Assembly: GCF_963674925.1 (NCBI RefSeq)
Contig: NZ_OY771647.1
Span: forward strand, 2,061,501 to 2,125,500
Origin: an uncultured Draconibacterium sp.
Lineage (GTDB): Bacteria > Bacteroidota > Bacteroidia > Bacteroidales > Prolixibacteraceae
Length of the DNA stretch: 64,000 nucleotides
Direction of reading: 5' to 3'
Shown here: positions 53,842 through 63,293 of the stretch, in pieces
How positions within the stretch are numbered: position 1 is the first letter of the stretch
Layout: each line of letters begins with the position of its first letter
Notes under the pieces: generated by a model
The model's input: the letters and a program-made list of their open reading frames with translations, nothing else
Told to the model about the DNA's origin: nothing
Databases searched by the model: none
Translations under genes and position numbers: made by a program

Positions 53842-56604
53842 CTAGCCGGTAGTTCCCATGGCGTTTGCAATGGCATTTACCGATAGCAATAACTGGTTAA
53901 GTATTTCTTTATTTTCGTCGGCTTCGGCATCTTGTAATTCGCGCCATTTGTTTATGTAATGCACCTGGTAGTTGTGCAGTGTATTAAGTGCTTCGGCACG
54001 TAATTGCGTGGAATAATAATGACTTTTACGCCGCTCCTGCATCGGGCGTCCCAACAATTCATTCATAATCTGCTGTGTTTTTTCGAACTCCTGCAGTAAG
54101 AGGTTTAACACCTCAGAACGTGTTTCTGCATTTTTAACCAGGCCGCCGTAAAGCTGCATAATGTCTTTATCGGTACTTGCCAAACTGGTGTCAACATTGG
54201 TTAAAACATAGCGTATAAACTGGTTCTTCGGAATCAGCTTTTTTAGTTTCTCGTATTTTTCGGGATATTCTTTTTGCATTTTCTCGAGTGTTGAACCAAC
54301 ACCGTACCAGCTGGTAATGTGGTAGCGCGATTGCCCCCAACTGAATACCCAGGGAATGGCTCTGAGGTCGGAGAAACTTCTCTTGCCGGTTCGTCGTGCC
54401 GGACGTGAGCCAATTTTACTGTGCTCAATTACATCGATTGGAGTGGCTTCCTGGTAAAAATCAAGGAAATGCGGATTTTGAAGCAGTTCGTTGTAGGTGT
54501 TAAAACTTTCCTGCCCCATAAATTCCATTATCTCCGCAATATCGTCGCCATTTTCTTCGGGCGTTTTGTGTAGCAGCGTGTTTAGCGCATTCCCCGATAA
54601 CATTAGTTCGAGGTTGTATACGGCATTTATTTTATTGGCAAATTTCTTTTCAATACTCTCGCCCTGCTCGGTTATTTTGAAGTTGCCTGAAAGTGTACCG
54701 TGTGGTAACGAACGTAAAAACCAGTGAATTGGTCCGGCACCACGACTTATTGAGCCTCCTTTTCCATGGAAAAACTTAATATCGATACCGTATTTTTTAC
54801 CCACTTCCGTAAGTTCTTTTTGCGCCTTATACAAAAACCACGCACTGGCCAGTATTCCTCCGTCTTTGTTACTATCGCTGTAACCGATCATCACTTCCTG
54901 TGTTTTTACCGGCAGGTTTTGCGCCTTACGCTGGTATTCCAGGCTGTTTTGAACCTCAGGATAGCTAAAGTATTCTTCTAATATGGCCGGACTGTCAATC
55001 AAATCCTGAATGGTTTCGAAAAGTGGAACAACGTGCAGTTTAATGATCATCGTGTCGCGGAAAAGCGTAAGACCGGCTTCGCGTGCCAGAATATAAACGG
55101 TTAGCAAATCGCCGGCACTTTGGGTCATGCTAATAATTAGCGATCCGATGGAATATTGCGCATATTTTGAAATATGATTGTTCAGTAACTGAAAACATTC
55201 GATCGTGTTTTTCGATTCGGTATCAAGCTGGCTGTAATCGTGTGTAAACGGACGCGCCGAGCGCAGTTCCTTTTCCAAAAACGTTTTTTTAGCCTCCTCG
55301 GTCCATTCGGTATCTTTGGCGTTAAACGGATCTGATTTTTCAACCAGTTGTTGTAAGGCCAAATGGTAATAACGACTGTTTTGCCTGATGTCGAGTTCGG
55401 CAAGATGAAAACCAAAAGTCTTGATAAAATAGATCGATCGGTTAACCGATTGATGGGCGATGTCGTTATAATTCGTTTCCAGCAAGGCGCTTTTTAGAAG
55501 CTCCAGGTCTTCGAGCAATTGTTTTGAATTATCGTAATTACCTTTTTTATCATCCAGCTCAAATAACTGCAAGTTCCCGATATTTAGAGGCAGTTTATTA
55601 ATAAAAAGCTGCACAATAAGTTTAAACGCTTCGTTTTTCGATGCTGAAATAATCTTTTTCGTTTTAGTACCCGTATCGGCAACCAGTTCTTTAAACCGGT
55701 TAACCATAAATTCGGGCAGGTTCGAAATTTCGAAATAAAAACTCAGGTCGTCGGCCAATCTGTTCAGTTCATTTTTAACCGTAATAAACGCGTTTAACCG
55801 AAGTTTATGCAACGCTTTTTTTGTTACTTCGGCAGTAACCAGCGGATGCCCGTCACGGTCGCCGCCAATCCATGTACCGAATTTTAATCGCGGAAAATTG
55901 TTGTTCTCAATCAATGGAGTAGCGTCGAAACCGGAAAATTCCCAGGCCTGAACAAGCCGGCGATTTAACAGCGGAACCACTTCCGGGAAAACATTTACAA
56001 AATAGTGAATAGCATTATCCAGCTCGTTTTCTACTGTAGGTTTTTCCATATAAAACTCGTCGATGTGCCAGATAGAGGAAATTACACGTTTTATCTCTTC
56101 GCGGTTTTCCTGCAGTTCGTACGAGTTGTACATCGAGTTTTCGCGCTTTACCAAAAGCAGGTACAGCTCGCGGTATTTTTTCAGAATTACCGGACGTTTC
56201 GCTTCGGTGGGATGTGCGGTTAAAACGGGTTGAATGGAAATATTGTCAAGTGATTTGAGAATCTTCTCTTCGGCAATTCCTTTTTCTTTTAAAAGATGTA
56301 TGCTGTTGGCCCATAGTCCGTTAGTTGCCAGTAGCGTGTTGCCCTCCTCTGTTTTTCGCCTTTGTTGTACGGCACCGTTTGTTTCGGCCAGGTTTAGCAG
56401 CTGAAAACAAACGGAATACATATTAAAATGCTTTTGCGAAAAATGCCCGGCATTTTGCGGGCTTTCGTTACCAATCCATGGCATTACGGCTGCCATTTCT
56501 TTTTCACCATTTTCTATTAGTACTTCGCGGAAACAGGTTAAAAGAAATTTGAGATCGGAATATGGTTTTCCAAGTTCTTTAATCAAAATCTGCAGATTCG
56601 ACAT
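53842..56604 (-). CDS. ppc: Phosphoenolpyruvate carboxylase
   Basis: 920 residues from the ATG at 56604 (MSNLQILIKELGKPYSDL), the usual length; the longer frame upstream is not conserved. Active-site motifs: VLTAHPTEAKRP (catalytic His), GGDRDGHPLV, GYSDSNKDGG, FHGKGGSISRGAGP and the C-terminal NAMGTTG replacing the common QNTG. It carboxylates PEP with bicarbonate to oxaloacetate, refilling the TCA cycle, in the cytosol. No allosteric partner nearby. Confidence 0.96.
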   Translation of the reverse strand: MSNLQILIKELGKPYSDLKFLLTCFREVLIENGEKEMAAVMPWIGNESPQNAGHFSQKHFNMYSVCFQLLNLAETNGAVQQRRKTEEGNTLLATNGLWANSIHLLKEKGIAEEKILKSLDNISIQPVLTAHPTEAKRPVILKKYRELYLLLVKRENSMYNSYELQENREEIKRVISSIWHIDEFYMEKPTVENELDNAIHYFVNVFPEVVPLLNRRLVQAWEFSGFDATPLIENNNFPRLKFGTWIGGDRDGHPLVTAEVTKKALHKLRLNAFITVKNELNRLADDLSFYFEISNLPEFMVNRFKELVADTGTKTKKIISASKNEAFKLIVQLFINKLPLNIGNLQLFELDDKKGNYDNSKQLLEDLELLKSALLETNYNDIAHQSVNRSIYFIKTFGFHLAELDIRQNSRYYHLALQQLVEKSDPFNAKDTEWTEEAKKTFLEKELRSARPFTHDYSQLDTESKNTIECFQLLNNHISKYAQYSIGSLIISMTQSAGDLLTVYILAREAGLTLFRDTMIIKLHVVPLFETIQDLIDSPAILEEYFSYPEVQNSLEYQRKAQNLPVKTQEVMIGYSDSNKDGGILASAWFLYKAQKELTEVGKKYGIDIKFFHGKGGSISRGAGPIHWFLRSLPHGTLSGNFKITEQGESIEKKFANKINAVYNLELMLSGNALNTLLHKTPEENGDDIAEIMEFMGQESFNTYNELLQNPHFLDFYQEATPIDVIEHSKIGSRPARRTGKRSFSDLRAIPWVFSWGQSRYHITSWYGVGSTLEKMQKEYPEKYEKLKKLIPKNQFIRYVLTNVDTSLASTDKDIMQLYGGLVKNAETRSEVLNLLLQEFEKTQQIMNELLGRPMQERRKSHYYSTQLRAEALNTLHNYQVHYINKWRELQDAEADENKEILNQLLLSVNAIANAMGTTG

Positions 56605-56860
56605 CTTGCTATTGTTTTTGTTTATAAACCATAACAATTTAGAGGAAAAATGTTTCTCGTCATATTCTTTTTTTGTCTGTAAATAAGGCGATGAAACTTC
56701 TTTGTCTGGTTTATTACAGCAAAAAATGTAGAGTGATGTTTTTGTCGGTAAGAGAGGGTTATTGTGATTCCTGCAATTATAAAACAACGGAGACCTTAAA
56801 GTCTTATCCAGGTGCTTGAAGTTAATACTATAAAAGGAAAAAATTAAAACATGAGCGCAA

Positions 56861-57052
56861 TTAGTTTTTCGCGAAAATTTGTTGTTTCAAAATATGATAA
56901 ACAGATAAGCTTTCGAATGAAGATGTAAAACTTGCATGCTCGATTGTTTCATTGTCTACAACAAGCAGTGGTGCAGCTATATTTCCGATTTTCGAAGCAC
57001 TAACTAGTTTTAGCTCTCCAACTTCTTGTGTAAGTTTATACGAATTGACTCT
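56861..57052 (-). CDS. Hypothetical small protein
   Basis: 63 residues from an ATG at 57052 (MRVNSYKLTQEVGELKLVSA); the frame is open a little further upstream. The first 20 residues recall the N-terminus of RadC-like JAB proteins (elements E-x-x-L-V, S-K), but the rest does not follow. It ends SVYHILKQQIFAKN. Composition and codon pattern look coding, but no family can be named. Lies between ppc and another hypothetical gene on the same strand. Confidence 0.4.
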   Translation of the reverse strand, partial: RVNSYKLTQEVGELKLVSASKIGNIAAPLLVVDNETIEHASFTSSFESLSVYHILKQQIFAKN

Positions 57053-57195
57053 CATGGGTATCACAACTTAATAATATCGGGCAAAAATAAACAATTTATA
57101 TTGTATAAGCATTGTGTTATTGCCTGAAATAATAGTTCAGATTACTGATAAATTTCTAAGCACAAGTTGATTATAACGCAATTTATAACTATTTA

Positions 57196-57567
57196 CTACG
57201 CAGGGACAGCGCACATTCGCATAGCTTCGTCGTTTAAAAAGGCCTGCGCCTGACCGTATGATTGCAAGTTTCGATTTGTGCTGAAAATATTGATCTTCAG
57301 ATCCGGATGATCAACTTCTTCCGAAAAAACTTTTAGTTTTCGTGGAATATTTTGTATGGGAATAATTTCGCCGGTTTCGTAGTCGTACGAATAATCAACA
57401 TGCTCGGCAAACACAAACTCAATACCCGATTGTCCGATAGCCAAATCGTAAAATCGCGAGAACACGATGTAAATCCTTCCGTTGGGCATTCCGTAATAAT
57501 GCGCCGGGAAGGCAGTAGGTAGGTATGATGCGGGGGTTTGGTGAATGATTTTTGCAAGTGCTTTCAT
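57196..57567 (-). CDS. Hypothetical protein
   Basis: 123 residues from the ATG at 57567 (MKALAKIIHQTPASYLPTAF); the upstream extension of the frame is not credible because it is AT-rich and hydrophobic. Mixed alpha/beta composition with YGMPNGRIYIVFSRFYDLAI and FSTNRNLQSYGQAQAFLNDE. No domain recognised and no signal peptide, so probably cytosolic. Single gene. Confidence 0.6.
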   Translation of the reverse strand: MKALAKIIHQTPASYLPTAFPAHYYGMPNGRIYIVFSRFYDLAIGQSGIEFVFAEHVDYSYDYETGEIIPIQNIPRKLKVFSEEVDHPDLKINIFSTNRNLQSYGQAQAFLNDEAMRMCAVPA

Positions 57568-57806
57568 AATTTTTAAAATTAAAATGTTATCAATAATCGT
57601 ATTGAACCAATTGATATTGATATCGACTTTAACCAGTCGTAACACTATTAATTCATCAAACTCCACTTTTGGGTGGTGCCTGATAATTTGCCTATATAAG
57701 TATGTAAAAACGTCCTTCTACTATATATTCCCAAATTAACTAAAAGGTAATCCAACAATGCTTTGCATTTTAGCGATTTAAGGTATTTGGAAAGATAATT
57801 AGGCAA

Positions 57807-60353
57807 TTATCGGATTATGTCTCCGAAAAATACTGAATTTGAAAACAGTTTATTGGTCCCCAGCCATGTTCCTCTAAATGTCATATTGTCGTGGTAGCTT
57901 ATTAGTTTGCCACTTCCTATATTCTGAACAGTAACTACGGGTGTATTTTTTAGCCGGTTTATATTGTCTTCTGAAACCCATCCGCTGAGGTAAGGCGATT
58001 GGCTGAATTTAACCGGCTCGGTATATTTCTTATTGAGCGAATTGGCCACTGTTGTACTCGATTTAAAAACAGCCAGCTGTTTGTCGGAATATCCAAAACA
58101 CAAGGGGTGGCTTATATCGATATTGGTTTCGAAAATAGCACCGCTAATGGAATTCAGGCTTCGTTCTTTACCGCGTTCGGCATAAGTTAAATAACGTGTT
58201 GTATCGGACGAAACAGGCTTTTTAAAAGTAGTGCTGCCAATTCCGTTTTTGGCAGCCCATGTAGTAGCGTCTTTATAGGCGATTAAAGTTCCACCGTCGC
58301 TAACCCAGCCTTTTAACTTGTTGATTTCTGTTGATCCCCATTCCTGGAAATTTCCACTCAGAATAATAGTTGTGTAGCTACTAAGTTTTATTTTGCTTAG
58401 CGAATTACTTTCTGCCAGTGTTAATGGAATATGGTAGCGTTGATCGAAAAGATGCCAGATCTCGCCAACATCGTGGCTGTTGGCATTACCACCTGCAAAA
58501 GTCAAAATTTTTGGTTTGGAAAGTGGCGCAAAACTGTTGCTTCCCAAATCAATTCCTTTGGGTGTTAATCCGCTTGATACGGCGTAGATATCAACTCCGG
58601 TTCTTTGTGCAACATTTTTTAAGAATGCATTTGCCTGGCTGTCCGACATAATTTGGTCTTGCAGCGGGATAAAAATACTTCCGTACGAAAATGCTTCTTC
58701 GTCATCATTGCCCGGAATCGAGAATTCTTTTGTGGCTACATAAGTGCGTAAGCCGGCATCCTGAATATTATAGAGTGCTTCAGCTGTTGAATATTCGTCC
58801 CAGCGGAACAGGTACCCAATCGGGTTGCTGGCTTCAATTAATTTCCCGGTAATTTTTTGAGCTTCAACCGGCTCGTCCGATAACGAAACGCTGTTAAGAC
58901 TACCGAGTTTTGCATAGTGCAGGTCGTAAGCGTGTGGGAAAGTCCAGGTCGAAACATCATAAAAAGTAGTGTCGGTAAATTCGTGAACTTCTTCAAATAT
59001 TGATTGGATCAACCGGTATTGCTTTTGATTTACCGGAACAACATAACTGCTTCCGCTTTCAAAACTTTGTCCATCAGCTTCCAGCTTACTTTTGTTTAGG
59101 TAAACATCAATTTGGTGGCGGTTTAACAAATCAACAAACTGTTGTGTTTTAACACGGTCGGAACTACTGCCAAAGATGTAGGCCTTGGTTTTACTTTTCG
59201 CACCCAGGTCGAGTGCCGAGTTGTAGAATTCTTTTTGCATATCAAGCAACTCGTCGTGTAAATTCATGGCGGCTTCCAATGTCGACAGGCTGGTCACAAA
59301 CTGGTTGCGTATACCAAATGCCAGTGTTTTTTGTCCGTTTGATGTATTTCGGTATCGGCCTCTAAAACCACCTTGTTCGAAAAGAATACCAATGCTCCCG
59401 TTTACATCAGGGTACGACGATCCTTTTCCGAAGTAATAGTCATCGTATTGTTCTTCAGTAAAATAGGCTGAGCCGATTTTATCTAATAATTTCGCATGGT
59501 AATCGCCTATTTTATGGGTAAGCTCGTAGTTCTTCTCAGGAGTAAGCGGATTGTTTCGGCTTGGCACACCTGGCTGGAAAAAGAAGGTTGAGTTGGCGCC
59601 CATTTCGTGATGATCGGTAACGATGTTCGGTTTCCATTCATGAAATTTCTGCACGCGGCCTTTACTCTCGGGATGTACCAGCAGCAAATAATCGCGGTTC
59701 AGATCGAACCAGTAATGATTTGTTCGTCCGGCCGGCCAAACTTCCTGAAACTGGCGGGAGTTATTATCGCCGTTGGGCGTTGCACTTTGGTGCATGTTGG
59801 CCCACATACTTTGGCGGGTAAAACCATCAGGATTTAAACACGGATCAACAATAATAATGTTCTTTTTCAGCAACTCATCAATTTTTGCCCCCTCGGCAGC
59901 AGCCAGGTAGTAGGCTGTTAGCACCGAGGCATTTGTGGCACTCGATTCATTACCATGAACGCCATAAGTTAAACTTACAACCAGTGGCACATCGCTTTTG
60001 GCAATATCTTCTCCCGGCTCGGAGAAATTATAGTGTAATTCTTTTAAGTCATCCAGATTCTGCTGGTTCTCGGGCGATGTAAAAACCAGGTGAACGAGCG
60101 GTCTGTTTTCGTATGATCGGGCATATTCATAAAGTATTGCCCGATCGGTACTTCTGGCAATTGTTTTAACATAGTACAAAACCTGGTCGTGAGTGAGGTG
60201 CCATTCTCCCATTTTTTGCCCGAAAAACGCTTCAGGCGTGGGAATTTCGCTATTGTAAGAAACGTCGTCAGGTAAAAAGTAGGATAGTTTTTCCTGCGCT
60301 TGTGAAAAAATAACAAGAAATAAAATCAAAATTGTTGTAACAGATCGTCTCAT
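57807..60353 (-). CDS. Secreted M14-family zinc carboxypeptidase
   Basis: 848 residues with a signal peptide ending SQAQ (20). The M14 catalytic domain spans about 50-400. Zinc ligands are H and E in YGVHGNESSATN and H in VTDHHEMGAN; substrate and catalytic elements are FDLNRDYL and, further on, GILFEQGGFRGRYR. The C-terminal ~450 residues include a class I glutamine-amidotransferase-like fold common in this Bacteroidota subfamily (ILSGNFQEWGSTEINKLKGW). It should remove C-terminal residues from peptides in the periplasm or outside. Monocistronic, divergent from the TonB receptor. Confidence 0.88.
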   Translation of the reverse strand: MRRSVTTILILFLVIFSQAQEKLSYFLPDDVSYNSEIPTPEAFFGQKMGEWHLTHDQVLYYVKTIARSTDRAILYEYARSYENRPLVHLVFTSPENQQNLDDLKELHYNFSEPGEDIAKSDVPLVVSLTYGVHGNESSATNASVLTAYYLAAAEGAKIDELLKKNIIIVDPCLNPDGFTRQSMWANMHQSATPNGDNNSRQFQEVWPAGRTNHYWFDLNRDYLLLVHPESKGRVQKFHEWKPNIVTDHHEMGANSTFFFQPGVPSRNNPLTPEKNYELTHKIGDYHAKLLDKIGSAYFTEEQYDDYYFGKGSSYPDVNGSIGILFEQGGFRGRYRNTSNGQKTLAFGIRNQFVTSLSTLEAAMNLHDELLDMQKEFYNSALDLGAKSKTKAYIFGSSSDRVKTQQFVDLLNRHQIDVYLNKSKLEADGQSFESGSSYVVPVNQKQYRLIQSIFEEVHEFTDTTFYDVSTWTFPHAYDLHYAKLGSLNSVSLSDEPVEAQKITGKLIEASNPIGYLFRWDEYSTAEALYNIQDAGLRTYVATKEFSIPGNDDEEAFSYGSIFIPLQDQIMSDSQANAFLKNVAQRTGVDIYAVSSGLTPKGIDLGSNSFAPLSKPKILTFAGGNANSHDVGEIWHLFDQRYHIPLTLAESNSLSKIKLSSYTTIILSGNFQEWGSTEINKLKGWVSDGGTLIAYKDATTWAAKNGIGSTTFKKPVSSDTTRYLTYAERGKERSLNSISGAIFETNIDISHPLCFGYSDKQLAVFKSSTTVANSLNKKYTEPVKFSQSPYLSGWVSEDNINRLKNTPVVTVQNIGSGKLISYHDNMTFRGTWLGTNKLFSNSVFFGDIIR

Positions 60354-60576
60354 TTTAATACTATTGTTAAATAAAAAGAAGGGTAATTGGTTTATTGGTT
60401 TCTAAAGATTGAAAAAATATCAGACATTTCAAATAAAGATGCTATTAAAAGTCTTGTTAGCATAAATGAATGTTTTTGTTTGTTTTGTTTGTTAACCAAA
60501 TTGATTTAAATTGTGACCAGATTAAACCAGTTGAAGAAATCAAAGTCAAACAAATTCTAAACCAAGGTTCAAAAAA

Positions 60577-62172
60577 TTGAAAAAATCTTCACTTTATTAT
60601 GTGCTCCTGTTTTTATCTCTTTTGTTGGGGAGTAATACTCTTTTGTATGGCCAGCAAATTGAAGAGATAAAAATAACGGGTTCGTACCAGAACCAGCCGC
60701 TGGAGCAATTTTTGAATGACCTGGCGACCAATTATAACTTACGGGTTTACTATAAAGATTCATGGGTTGAAAAGTATACCATCTCCAATCAATTTGAAGA
60801 TACTCCTTTATTACAGGCACTAAATAATGTATTTTATGATTCTGAACTAACCTACGATTTCTTCCAAAATGATGGAATTGTTGTTTTCAGAAGGTCGGCC
60901 GATACCCGGTCGAAATTTGATGATTATAGTCAAACATTGGTCGTTGGCGACCCGATGAATTTAGGGCGATACAAAACGGCTAGACTAAAGGGGCGGATAC
61001 TCGATGGAAAAGACGGAGCTCCACTGGTTGGAGCAGTGGTTTACTGCAACAAGCTTCAAAAAGGTACCACATCTGATGCCGGCGGACGTTTTGAGTTGGA
61101 CTTGCCTACCGGCGATTTAAGATTAACGATCACCTACATCGGTTTTGAGGGCTCTTCAATAGATATTCGCTTGATTGAAGATGGTACAGCAGATTTCCGG
61201 TTGTTTGAAGAATCGCATAACATTGACGAGGTAACCGTGCTGGGATCGGATGGTGATGTGCCCCGGGCCCAAATGAGTATGGTGCAAATGACGGGTAAAC
61301 AGATTCAGCAATTGCCGGCATTAATGGGCGAAGTTGATGTGTTAAAAGGACTCACTATTCTGGCCGGAGTACAAACGGTAAGCGAATTATCATCGGGTTT
61401 TAACGTCCGTGGTGGAAACACCGATCAAAACCTCATTTTGGTAAATGGTAGTCCTGTATTTAATTCGTCGCATCTTTTTGGTTTTATGTCGCTTATTAAT
61501 CCCGATGTTGTGGAGAACGTGCGACTGTTTAAAGGGGGCATGCCGGCGCGTTACGGCGAGCGGGTAGCATCGGTAATGGAGGTCGATTTTAAAGAAGGAA
61601 ATGAAGAAACCATACGCTTTTATGGTGGGATTGGAATTATAAACTCGCGCCTGGCGCTTGACGGGCCATTAACAAAAAATAAAAAGCTTACTACTGCTAT
61701 TGGCGGTCGTAGTTCGTATACCGACTGGTTGTTAAAAGAAATTCCAAATCTCGACTTAAACGAGGGTGTTACGCATTTTTACGATGTGTCAGGGAAACTT
61801 ACTTATAAGTTCAATCAACACAACAAATTAAGTGTAATGGCTTATACCAGTTTCGATGAGTTTAGTACAAGTTCACAATCGATAACCGAATATGGGAATC
61901 TGCTTGGTAATCTAAAACTCAATAATCGGTTTGGCGAAAAATTTTACGGCGAACTGGATGCAGCGTACAGCCGTTACGATTACCGCCTTACCGACCTGGC
62001 CGATGATAACCTTATGAAGCGTATTATCTCGATAATCAGTTGCAGTACAGTTCTGTTGGGTATAACTTTAAATGGCATCCCGATGAGCGGCATAATTCCG
62101 AAGCCGGTTTTAAAGCGGTTTACAACGAAATCAGTCCCGGAGAAATTATTCCCCAACACGATACTACAGTAA
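60577..62172 (+). CDS. TonB-dependent receptor, N-terminal part (frameshifted)
   Basis: Start is TTG at 60577 (no ATG in frame after the stop at 60532), with AAGG 10 bases upstream. A signal peptide (to YGQQ) is followed by an STN-type domain (IKITGSYQNQPLEQFL), a CarboxypepD_reg-like barrel domain (LKGRILDGKDGAPLVGAVVY) and the plug (GGNTDQNLILVNGSPVFNSS). The beta barrel then begins. From 62014 the translation departs from barrel-like sequence, because one T is missing near 62011-62013; the true coding sense continues in the frame ending at 63293. Combined length would be about 905 residues. With the following DUF4249 lipoprotein it forms a typical outer-membrane uptake pair; the substrate is unknown. 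Confidence 0.88.
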   Translation: MKKSSLYYVLLFLSLLLGSNTLLYGQQIEEIKITGSYQNQPLEQFLNDLATNYNLRVYYKDSWVEKYTISNQFEDTPLLQALNNVFYDSELTYDFFQNDGIVVFRRSADTRSKFDDYSQTLVVGDPMNLGRYKTARLKGRILDGKDGAPLVGAVVYCNKLQKGTTSDAGGRFELDLPTGDLRLTITYIGFEGSSIDIRLIEDGTADFRLFEESHNIDEVTVLGSDGDVPRAQMSMVQMTGKQIQQLPALMGEVDVLKGLTILAGVQTVSELSSGFNVRGGNTDQNLILVNGSPVFNSSHLFGFMSLINPDVVENVRLFKGGMPARYGERVASVMEVDFKEGNEETIRFYGGIGIINSRLALDGPLTKNKKLTTAIGGRSSYTDWLLKEIPNLDLNEGVTHFYDVSGKLTYKFNQHNKLSVMAYTSFDEFSTSSQSITEYGNLLGNLKLNNRFGEKFYGELDAAYSRYDYRLTDLADDNLMKRIISIISCSTVLLGITLNGIPMSGIIPKPVLKRFTTKSVPEKLFPNTILQ

Positions 62173-63293
62173 TTGTCGGACGCAAATTGGCGATGGAGAA
62201 AACACTGGATTGGTCGGTGTATGTAAGCGACGAATTCCAGATTTTGCCTAACTTTTCGATAGTGGCCGGTTTACGTTACAATCATTTCAGTAATATTGGT
62301 ACTCCGCTTGTTTATTTATACGCTGAGGATCAGCCCAAAGATCCGGGAACGGTGGTCGACTCGCTGCAGTTTGGTAAGAACGAGGCTTCGGCAACTTACG
62401 GTGGAATTGAGCCAAGACTGGCATTGAACTATGATCTTGATATGAATACCTCGCTGAAGTTCAGTTATCAGCGTACACGACAAAATATTTTTCAACTCAG
62501 TAATAATGCCGTAATCTCGCCGGCCGAAACATGGAAAGCTGCCGATTACCATTTAAAACCACTGATTTCCGATCAGGTGGCAGTTGGTGTTGAAAATAAC
62601 TCTTTGTTATCGAATGTTGATCTTTCAGCCGAAGTGTACTACAAATATCTGCAAAATCTGATTGAGTATAAAAATGGTGCTCAGCTGATTATGAACGATC
62701 ATGTTGAAACAGCACTTGTGCCTACAAAAGGTTATTCGTACGGAATAGAATTGAGTGCGCGCAAAAATTTTGGCCGTTTAACGGGTTATGCCAGCTACGT
62801 GTATTCACGAACAATGCGGAAAAATACCAGCGATTTTGACGAAGAAAATTTGTGGGACGGCGATTATTATCCGTCGATTTACGATAAACCACACGATTTT
62901 TCCTTAACAGCAACTTATAATATTAGTCGAAGGTGGCGTTTCTCGGGTAACTTTGTTATGGTTTCTGGAAGACCAACCACCTTACCCGAAATTAAATACA
63001 AATTTGCCGGCGAAGACCTGGTTTATTATTCCGATAGAAATAAATACCGCATGCCATCGTATCATCGTTTGGATTTGTCGATCACTTTCGATCAAAACCT
63101 ACGTAAAAAACGTATGTGGAAAGGTAGTTGGACCTTATCGGTATACAATGTTTACGGCCGCAATAATCCGTATTCGGTGTATTACAAAAAATCGGTGCCG
63201 GGCGAAAGCAATAATTACACACGATACTCACTGTTCAAACTGTCGGTAATTGGTATTCCGGTTCCTTCGCTAACGTATAATTTTAGGTTTTAA
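62013..63293 (+). CDS. TonB-dependent receptor, C-terminal part of the barrel
   Basis: Continuation after the frameshift: YEAYYLDNQLQYSSVGYNFK, then repeated barrel strands (SYGIELSARKNFGRLTGYAS, RWRFSGNFVMVSGRPTTLPE), ending in the outer-membrane signature aromatic FNFRF-like end VPSLTYNFRF. No start codon in this frame at the joint (the first ATG, at 62040, lies inside a barrel strand). It overlaps the next gene by TAATG at 63291-63295. Confidence 0.85.
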   Translation, partial: YEAYYLDNQLQYSSVGYNFKWHPDERHNSEAGFKAVYNEISPGEIIPQHDTTVIVGRKLAMEKTLDWSVYVSDEFQILPNFSIVAGLRYNHFSNIGTPLVYLYAEDQPKDPGTVVDSLQFGKNEASATYGGIEPRLALNYDLDMNTSLKFSYQRTRQNIFQLSNNAVISPAETWKAADYHLKPLISDQVAVGVENNSLLSNVDLSAEVYYKYLQNLIEYKNGAQLIMNDHVETALVPTKGYSYGIELSARKNFGRLTGYASYVYSRTMRKNTSDFDEENLWDGDYYPSIYDKPHDFSLTATYNISRRWRFSGNFVMVSGRPTTLPEIKYKFAGEDLVYYSDRNKYRMPSYHRLDLSITFDQNLRKKRMWKGSWTLSVYNVYGRNNPYSVYYKKSVPGESNNYTRYSLFKLSVIGIPVPSLTYNFRF

